Under the pieces are notes generated by a model that did no database searches, was not told the DNA's origin, and saw nothing but the letters and a program-made list of their open reading frames with translations. From Cephalopachus bancanus (taxonomy: Eukaryota; Chordata; Mammalia; Primates; Tarsiidae), in contig JAPVLO010000404.1 in assembly GCA_027257055.1 (NCBI GenBank), forward strand, positions 310,001 through 374,000: 64,000 nt of DNA, in the 5' to 3' direction. The translations under genes were made by a program, and so were the position numbers. Of this stretch, positions 57,400 to 64,000 are shown piece by piece. The first letter of the stretch is position 1; every line of letters begins with the position of its first letter.

Positions 57400-58690
57400 T
57401 CTATTTACAGATATCTGTGATGAAGAGCACAGGTCTCACCAGGTAATCCGTTCCACTTCCAATGGTTGCGAGAGTTAGAAAATTATTCTTTAGATTAGGT
57501 TTAAACCTGGCTCCCTATGCTTTCTGCTCATTGTTTAGTTCTGTTGATAGGTGCTACATGGAATAGTCTACCACATCTTCATGAATTTTTTTCCAGTGTG
57601 TGACGTGAACTATAATTCTTGTCTTCATCCTAAGGCTAATTTTTCCCCTTTTCAACCAGTTTGTCCTTTTCCCCCCACCTTTGGAGGTCTTCATTCACTA
57701 GGTCTTCAGTGGGCTTCAGGATTTCTCTCTTGTTCTGTTGTGTGACCTGTTTGTGACTGAGTAGATTTTTCAGCCTGTTTCCTGTCCATTGAATTTTGAG
57801 GGTCCAACATCTGTTTTTCATTTTATACTCTATACTTTAAATTTCAATTTGGCAATTTTTCTACTGGTATAAATTTTCAAAAACATTGTAGGTGTCCTGT
57901 GTATAATAGAGGAACTCACTCCAGAAGAAAAGAGACTTGTCTATAGATTTTCCCTGGATAATCTCAACTGTGTTTTAGGGCTCTGCTGAGATGACTGAGG
58001 GGACCTATAAATTACCTGTTTAATCTCTTCAAAAAGCCTTTTGTGTGACTGAATACTCTGATTTTTCAGTCTTTCTGAAGTATTAGCAAAAGTTTGACCA
58101 GCCACACTTTTGGCTTTTTCTTTACAATGTGCTCTCCTAGCAGTGAATCTCTTCTTGAAAACTGGGTGAGCTGAAAACATTCCAAATCATCAAGTCCTGG
58201 CTCCTTTTTGTTCACCAATTTTTCCTTAATTTATATCTTTTTCTTTCACATTTTACTCTATGCAGCAAGAAGAAGCCAGGTTGTAACTCCCAAACTACTT
58301 GAGAACATCCCCAGCTATATGCCCAATTTCCCTGTTTACAAATTTTGCTTTCCACATAACTGCAGAAATTGATTCTGCTGGGCTTTCTACCACTGTATAA
58401 CAGGTATTGCCCTTCATCAAGTGTCCAGTAATGTGTTTTTCATTTCCTTCTGGGTCCCTACCCATAGCTGCTTTAATGTTCATATTTCTGCCAATGGTCT
58501 GTTTGTGATGGTTTAGATACTGTCTAAGGCTATGCATGTTTTGTCTACCATGCTTCCCCCTTCCTTTTGAGGAAGTGGTTAACATCCATATTTCTACAAA
58601 AAGTCTGTTGAATACAAGACAGGCATCTATTGTGCTCCTCAGAATTCTTTCAGTTTGCTCACTGCCCAATTCCAAAGCCATCTCCACATT
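57400..58690 (-). pseudogene. Possible gag-like internal region of an old LTR element
   Basis: Three minus-strand frames follow one another: 58295-58687 (130 codons), 57941-58180 (79 codons) and 57636-57821 (61 codons). They are separated by stops and small gaps, as expected of one long decayed coding region. The first has Lys/Arg-rich and His-Lys-rich stretches. Together with the LTR-like sequence just 5' of them on that strand (58700-59140), this suggests the gag-like part of a MaLR/ERVL-type element. I recognise no diagnostic motif (no zinc knuckle, no protease), so the class is an inference. It cannot make a full protein as it stands. Confidence 0.35.
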
Positions 58691-58699
58691 TTTGGGTCT

Positions 58700-59140
58700 C
58701 TGTTATAGCACCTCATTTCCAGGTACCAAAATCAGAGAAGCAGAGTATCAATCAGATAGGCAGAACAAGTAAGATCTATGAAGTAAGAGATTTATGGTAA
58801 GAAATTGTCCTGTGTGATTGTAGGGAATGGCTAGGCAGGCCCAAAATTCAAAAGGCAGACTATCAGGAGTTGCAAGCTGGAACTATCCATAGGTAAAACT
58901 TCTTCTTCCTCAGAGAAGACATAGTTGCTTTTAAGGTCTTTCATCTGACTGGAAAACTTTGATAGCAGTCACCAGACTGAAAGGCTTGACTGAACCAGGT
59001 CCACCTTGGCTATTTAGGATAATCTCGCTTACATAAAGTCAACTGATTATGCACTTTAATTACATCTAAAATATACCTTCATAGCAACTGCTAGGTTAGT
59101 GTTTGATTGCACAAATAGTGTTTGATTCCACTAACCAAAG
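58700..59140 (-). mobile_element. LTR-like sequence
   Basis: The words AGTAAGAGATTTATGGTAAGAAATTG and GAGTTGCAAGCTGGAACTATCC, then ATTACATCTAAAATATACCTTCATAGCAAC and GCTAGGTTAGTGTTTGATTG, resemble the interior of old ERVL/MaLR LTRs as I remember them. Boundaries and subfamily are unresolved. Confidence 0.45.
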
Positions 59141-59525
59141 ATGCCTCCTTCCATATGACTTAGTAATTTTCACTTGGACATTCGGGCTTTAAAGGGAGCT
59201 ATTCTCAGGGATGCGTTGAGAATCACGATAGAGAAGTATGTAATTGACTCATTGAACTCAACAATTCTTCCATTAGCAGTTACAATGTTACATGTTGCAA
59301 ATTATTTCTCCCTGAAGACTTAAAAGCTTCATGTACATTAAATGTGAATTTCTTTCTGCTGGAAACAGCTGTGGTACTTTTAAAATAACCCGAGGACCAG
59401 CAACTTTGGCAGGAAATGCAGACTCCAGGATCCCAGCCCAGCTCTTGTATCAGAATCTTTGTTTTAAAGATTCCTTGGTTGACTCATTTGCATATAGAAG
59501 TTTGAGAAGAACTGCTCTTTTTTGT
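59141..59525. other. Unassigned DNA
   Basis: No recognisable family, apart from the 28-bp motif at 59487-59514 that recurs at 60070-60097. Confidence 0.4.
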
Positions 59526-59540
59526 TAAATAATCTTTTTT

Positions 59541-59682
59541 TTTTTAGTTGGAGTCTCACTCTGTCACCCAAGCTGGGGTGCAGTGGCATGCTCACAGCCA
59601 CCCCAACATTGACTTGCTGGGCTCCAATGATCCTTCCTCCTCAGCCTTCCAAGTAGCTGGAACTACAGGTGCATGCTACCAC
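59541..59682 (-). mobile_element. 5'-truncated Alu, right monomer only
   Basis: A 142-bp insertion contains only the right monomer and T-run. It is flanked by taaataatcttttt (59526-59540 and 59683-59696), so truncation happened at insertion. Confidence 0.93.
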
Positions 59683-59709
59683 TAAATAATCTTTTTAAAA
59701 ATTATTTTT

Positions 59710-60069
59710 TATTTTAAGAATATGGGGTACAATTCATGATTAGGTACACAAGTGGTCATCCCGCAGGCAAAGTTTGGGCCTCCCTTTAGTCCTCACTTTG
59801 CCTGGTTTGAGATTAGGTACGCTTATTAATGTTATGTGCCCCTCCCGTCTTCTGGCATTATCCTGTTACTGCTCATCCCTTTCTTATAGTATTCTTGTAA
59901 ATGTTCAGGGTCTGCTTATGAATGAGAACTGAGTGGTACTCAGTTCTTTGTTTCTGTGATAGATCACTGAGTATGATAGACTCTACATCAATCCAAGTTG
60001 CTATGAAGTCCATATGTTTGTCCTTCTTTATGGCTGTGTAATATTCCATTGAGTATATGTACCGCATTT
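59710..60069 (-). mobile_element. L1 3' end, lineage-type
   Basis: A minus-strand 3' UTR (AAGAATATGGGGTACAATTCATG, then GTGCCCCTCCCG, TTTCTTATAGTATTC) continues into the ORF2 C-terminal end near GTGTAATATTCCATTGAG. No clear target duplication. Confidence 0.88.
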
Positions 60070-60389
60070 TTTGCATTTTAAAGTTTGAGAAGCACTGTCA
60101 TCCCTGGATCTTGCCTTCTTTTTTCTTTCTCTCCCCTACTCCACACATCCAGATTATGCTCTCCTCCTTAAAAATCTGAAAACATAATTCAAGACTAGGA
60201 GTTTTCAATATTTCATCCTGTGTAGAGGTTAATGATATGTAAGGTAAAAAGATACTGATTATTGTATCAGTATCTATTAAGGAAAAAAAAATGGTCAATG
60301 GTCAAAGTATAACTACATAAAAAGTTTTCCAGGGATGTTGTGAAGGCTGATTGAGAAAATAATAAACAAACAATAGATGACTAGATAAC

Positions 60390-60590
60390 AAGGATTATTC
60401 TAGAGGCATTGTTATTATCGCATCGTTTTTCACGGCAATTCAGAGCGATGATTATTACCATCTTCATTTTATAAGAAAAGGAAACTAAGAGAGAAAGAGA
60501 GGAAGGAGCTGATTCAGGGGCTCATGGTGAAGTTGCCTACGGACTCTGGCAATCAGACTCCAGAGACTTCATGTTGGACTACTCCCCCAA
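60390..60590 (-). mobile_element. MIR SINE, antisense
   Basis: The reverse MIR pattern: GATTATTACCATCTTCATTTTATAAGAAAAGGAAACTAAGAGAG, then GGCAATCAGACTCCAGAGAC. Confidence 0.65.
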
Positions 60591-62020
60591 TGCACTTAAA
60601 AGCATTTTGCAAATATTTTTAAATGCTTTTATGGATGTATATTTTAAATATTTCTCTGGTAATTAGACATATAATCAAAGTCATAGCTATTATTTTATTC
60701 TAAAATACTTTCCAGAAAACATTTACGATGTCACGAACTAGGTGATGTGCTGCTTTATTTAAAACTACAGTCAGTTCAATCACGACCTTTCAGAATGTCT
60801 ATTGTAGTAGATATGTGCTTTTTTTGCCCACTTCCTCTGCAGTAAAGGTGCCCTAATTTTATTTTGGGGTGTCACTTCCCCCACCCTCAGTTATTTGGTT
60901 AGGGCAAGACCAACCCTCCTTCCTTCAGCTGGTTTTCAAGAGTGGACAGGTGACTCATACCTGGACAGTCATCATATTTCAACTCACTAGTCACATGGCT
61001 AGATCAAGGATGAGTCTCTGACCCAAGTAAGTCCATGACTGAGGCTTACTTTGGTGTTTATTAACACACAGGTTGATTGTTTAAAATTGAAAGAGTGGAA
61101 GAGCAAGAAGGAAAGTCAAAGAGGTGAGCCAGGAAGAGAGTGGGGTCATTGAAATCATTGTTTGTAAAGAGTTCCAAGAAATGACGTATCAATATTGTTA
61201 GCTTAATAACTGAACAATGTTTATATTTTTGAACCTAACCACCAAAATACTTGGATAAGATATTTTACCCACTTTGAGTAACTGTAACTTCAGTCATGAT
61301 TGATTGTTCTCTGCGGGATCTGTATCTGTGTAAATAGGCATATTATTGATTTTTTTTCAAAAGAGAAGACAGGTGATCTCATTAATTTCTCTTTCACATC
61401 AAAGCTTTCCTTTTAGGGATTTTTTCTTCTCTCAAGACAATACTATGAGTCAGAGTGTTAATCTGTTTTCCTCTTGTAAATTCTGTCTTCTTTATTATAG
61501 AGATGTTTTTCAGCATGGTAGTAATTGCCTAGCTGTTTGGTAGTGACTTATTTTTACTCATTCATTCATTCACAGTGCTTTATCAGGATTCAGATAGGCA
61601 GCAGCATTATGCCAGAGGGAATGAGGTTCAAAGGTGTCCCTAGCCTAGAATGTAAACTCTGTAAGGAGCTCCTGAGCAGAGCCTGATGCATGGCTGACAC
61701 TCAGTATTGACACATGATCAGAAATCCATATGTAGGGATGTAGGATGCACTTCTGTAACATGGTAGCCTGTGAGATGCCATGCTTGGCTTTCAAGTACCA
61801 CCTGTGACTCCTTGAACATCAGTTGAGGCCTTGGGCGTTGGTATTTCTCTTCCACAGGGCAGCGATGCTCTGCGTGGCCCAGGCTTAATGATGCTTATTT
61901 TTAGTAGCTCACAATGAAATGATAAATTATACTTAGCATCAATACAATTTTGAATAATGCTGCTGAAATGACACCCTGTTACCACAGTAGACGATAAGTT
62001 TTGTCTCCATTAGTTTGGTT
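60591..62020. other. Unassigned DNA, with a possible L2 remnant
   Basis: A stretch at about 61645-61715 (CTAGAATGTAAACTCTGTAAGG, then GAGCCTGATGCATGGCTGACAC) resembles the end of L2. The remainder is unidentified. Confidence 0.4.
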
Positions 62021-62027
62021 GTAATAG

Positions 62028-62442
62028 ACTAAATAATGAACCCCATCCCCCGAATGTCCACATTCTAATCCCTGAAAGAAGGGTCTTTGCAGATGAAATT
62101 GAGTTTAGGATCTTGAGATCATCTTGGATGACCTGGTTGGTCCCTAAATCCAATGACAGGTGTCTTTACAACACACAGAAGACACAGACACAGAGGAGAA
62201 GGCCATGTGGAGACTGAGGCAGAGATTAGAATTAGGCAGCCACAAGCTAAGGAAATCCTGAAGCCACCAGAGGCTGAAAGAGGCAAGGAAGGATGGTCCT
62301 CCTAGAACCTTGGGAGGGGAGGCGGAACTGCAGACACCTTGATCATGAACTTGTGGCCTTCCAAACCATGAGAGCATAAATCTCCGTTTTGAGCATCAAG
62401 TTGGTGGTTATTTGTTAGAGCAGCCCTAAGAAACGAACATGC
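62028..62442 (+). mobile_element. MaLR-type LTR (same type as 39455)
   Basis: Sense order: AATAATGAACCCCATCCCCCGAATGTCCACATTCTAATCCC, GGGTCTTTGCAGATGAAATTGAG, GAAGGCCATGTGGAGACTGAGGCAGAG, and GTTAGAGCAGCCCTAAGAAACGAACATG. This is a solo LTR near the CpG island. Confidence 0.75.
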
Positions 62443-62445
62443 TAG

Positions 62446-63240
62446 TTCATACTGATTATTTAATTGAGAATTCTGTTTGTGTTGTTTTGTTTCATAGTAA
62501 TTTGAAGAAGCACCTGTCTCCACCCCAATTCTTGTCACCATTCAATGCACGCACCTGTTTTTTGAGATTTGGTGGAAACTCAAAGGTTCGTGTTTCTGGA
62601 TTATTTTTGCTCCCCCCCAAAGTGCCCCAGAAGGTCCATTTAGTACACAAATACGACATTTTTGAATAAAGTGACTTCAACCAGTGGTCTGGAGATCCAA
62701 ATACTCCTCAAAAACGTGACACTGGTCCTGAGAGGCTATTCCTGTGGGGGGAAAGTTTCATTTACAAAGTTATTGCCGTTTCTTTCTACAACGCAAAGCG
62801 TCTGGGCCAGGGAGCTAGGAGACCTGACTTCTGGCAACTCACTTTCTGTGCCCCCGATGCCTCCTCCCACGAGGGTGTTAGTCAGATTACTACTTCCTAG
62901 AGGCCTTTCCCTTTAACGATCAACCATCCCCCAGTCGAAAGTCCACTCTTCTTCATTCTTTCTCTCCTACCCCGTGGGTCTACGGACCACCCCGCACAAT
63001 TGGCGGTTCCACGGATATTAGCGTATCTGTCTGCCCTTCTGCCGCTACTCAAAGTTCAAGGAACACAGTCACGGCCCCAAATATATTGTCTGGCACATAG
63101 CACATGCTCAGCAAAGATGTATTAAGCAAACATAGTGGATGCACATTTTGAGTGGGGAGCAAGAGGACGTTCGGTACCTGCAGGGTTGGAATGAGACTGT
63201 CGAGGGACACTTTTATTCGCTGCGCCAAACGTCACTGATT
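62446..63240. other. Unassigned promoter-proximal DNA
   Basis: There is no recognisable repeat in about 800 nt upstream of the CpG island. GC content rises toward the right. Frames are under 85 codons and unsupported. Confidence 0.45.
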
Positions 63241-63562
63241 TTCAGGGTTGGGAGAGAAGTGGTGGTTCAGTTCCACTCCTCCCCCGCCCCCCCAGCTAGA
63301 TGCAGGAATGTCTTCTCCAGCCTCCCCGACAGGCGTGCCCGTGACGCTGGCCGAAGCATCCCCGGCGCCAGGAAACTCACTCCCTCACTACGCTGGGTCT
63401 TTTGCACTTGGCTCTCCCGCCCCCGTCCTCCCAGTCGGCGCCGTCTTCGCGGCTGCTTTTCCCACACCTGTGGCGGCAGAGGCCCGGCCGTCTGCGGTGG
63501 GAGGCCCGGGGAGCCCCGGCGCGAGCCTCAGCCCCGGCTCGGGGTGGCCGACGGCGGCGCCG

Positions 63563-63586
63563 CGTCCCCGCGTCCCCGCGTCCCCG
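63563..63586. repeat. Three tandem copies of an 8-bp unit
   Basis: The unit cgtccccg occurs three times without mismatch inside the CpG island. Confidence 0.95.
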
Positions 63587-63620
63587 CCGGCCTGGTCCTC
63601 GGCCTTCCTGCCAAGCTCCC

Positions 63621-63662
63621 GTCCTCCCGCCCACGCTCGGGGTCCTCCCGCCCAGGCTCGGG
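63621..63662. repeat. Two tandem copies of a 21-bp unit
   Basis: The two 21-mers, each starting gtcctcccgccca and ending gctcggg, differ at one base. Each carries a CCCGCCCA GC-box-like core. Confidence 0.95.
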
Positions 63663-63865
63663 GTCGCCCCCAGACCCGCGGCCGCGCGCACCGCCGCCCG
63701 GAGCCACCTGCGCGGCGCCCGGGGGGCCGCCCCCATCCCCCGCCCCGCGCGGCCGCGGAGGGCCCTCCTCCTCGCTACCCCTCCCCTGCCTCCTCCCCAC
63801 CCCGCCCCTCCCCTCCTCCCCGCACAGCCGGCGCGCTCCTCTCGCCGGAGAGCTTCCCGGCGCCT

Positions 63866-63875
63866 CGGGTGAGGA
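63866..63875 (+). other. Possible splice donor
   Basis: CGG followed by GTGAGG (GT at 63869-63870) fits the mammalian 5' splice-site pattern well. Whether it is used is unknown. Confidence 0.3.
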
Positions 63876-63984
63876 GTTCGGAGCGGCCCCTGGCACAGCC
63901 GCGGCCGACCGAGCGCGAGCGACGCAGGTGCCCGCGCCCCGCGCCGCCGCCGTCGCCGCCCTCCGTCGGAGCTGGACCCGGAGC

Positions 63985-63993
63985 GAGGTGGGA
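63985..63993 (+). other. Possible splice donor
   Basis: GAG followed by GTGGGA (GT at 63988-63989) fits the 5' splice-site pattern less well than the one at 63869. If used, the first exon would end 12 nt before the window edge. Confidence 0.3.
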
Positions 63994-64000
63994 CCCCAGG

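Larger units (their letters stand above)
63370..64000 (+). promoter_or_regulatory. CpG island, probable promoter and first exon of a gene beyond the window
   Basis: From about 63370 to the end the sequence is extremely GC- and CpG-rich, in sharp contrast with the AT-rich window. It has repeated CCGCCC/CCCCGCCCC GC boxes (for example near 63737 and 63800), an E-box CACCTG at about 63465, and no TATA box. This is the usual architecture of a broad, housekeeping-type mammalian promoter. The + orientation is inferred from donor-like sites at 63869 and 63988. Long open frames here start at non-ATG codons and reflect stop-poor GC-rich sequence. The gene cannot be named. Confidence 0.8.

Noticed and set aside
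63402..63872. 156-codon open frame in the CpG island
   Set aside because: It starts with TTG, is almost entirely Pro/Arg/Ala, and overlaps equally long frames on the other strand, as expected of stop-poor GC-rich DNA.

Overview
The window is nuclear DNA from a primate. The clearest evidence is about two dozen roughly 290-bp Alu dimers, many with target-site duplications. Most share derived features absent from human-type Alus: one base missing between promoter box A and the CCTGTAATCCC stretch, a perfect Pol III B box (GGTTCGAGACC), and a TACAATAAATC linker between monomers. The young L1 3' ends also share a 3' UTR unlike human L1 (repeated GGGAAACTGCCAGGGG-type blocks, a CCTGAATTGTACCCCACATC-type terminus). 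From memory of primate Alu families I think a tarsier is the best fit, but this is an inference that a database comparison would settle.

No protein-coding exon of a host gene could be recognised in the first 63 kb. The longest open frames either start at non-ATG codons, translate repeats (Alu, L1), or cannot be linked to any family. The only strong sign of a gene is at the right edge: a CpG island (about 63.37-64.0 kb) that looks like a TATA-less promoter and first exon, with possible splice donors on the + strand. The gene itself lies beyond the window and I cannot name it.

Layout: 0-3.3 kb is an ancient minus-strand L1 (endonuclease domain to 5' region) with two nested Alus and a nested L1 3' fragment. 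3.3-12 kb is mostly unassigned DNA, with an LTR-like stretch and a 114-bp ungapped duplicate. 12-24 kb holds Alus, L2, MIR and a 2.5-kb 5'-truncated lineage-type L1 (20.3-22.8 kb) with 9-bp target duplications. 24-40 kb mixes MIR, L2, old L1 and Alu with a Tigger2-like DNA transposon, inverted LTRs and a very short polyadenylated retrocopy of a retroviral R-like sequence. 40.5-43.4 kb is an old L1 3' UTR carrying an L1 insert with an internal template jump. 44.9-50.5 kb contains two copies of an unidentified old sequence, one split by a 3-kb L1. 53.7-54.0 kb is a mariner remnant. 54.7-56.5 kb has three small L1 insertions, one twin-primed and one with a possible 3' transduction. 57.4-59.1 kb may be a decayed LTR-element body with LTR. 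60-63.2 kb is MIR, an LTR and unassigned promoter-proximal DNA.

I found no CRISPR array, no operon, no defence system and no RNA gene. What is worth attention is the record of unusual insertion and template-switch events: a template-jumped L1, a twin-primed L1, a candidate 3' transduction, two perfect inverted repeats, an Alu-L1 abutment, and a micro-retrocopy of an LTR transcript.
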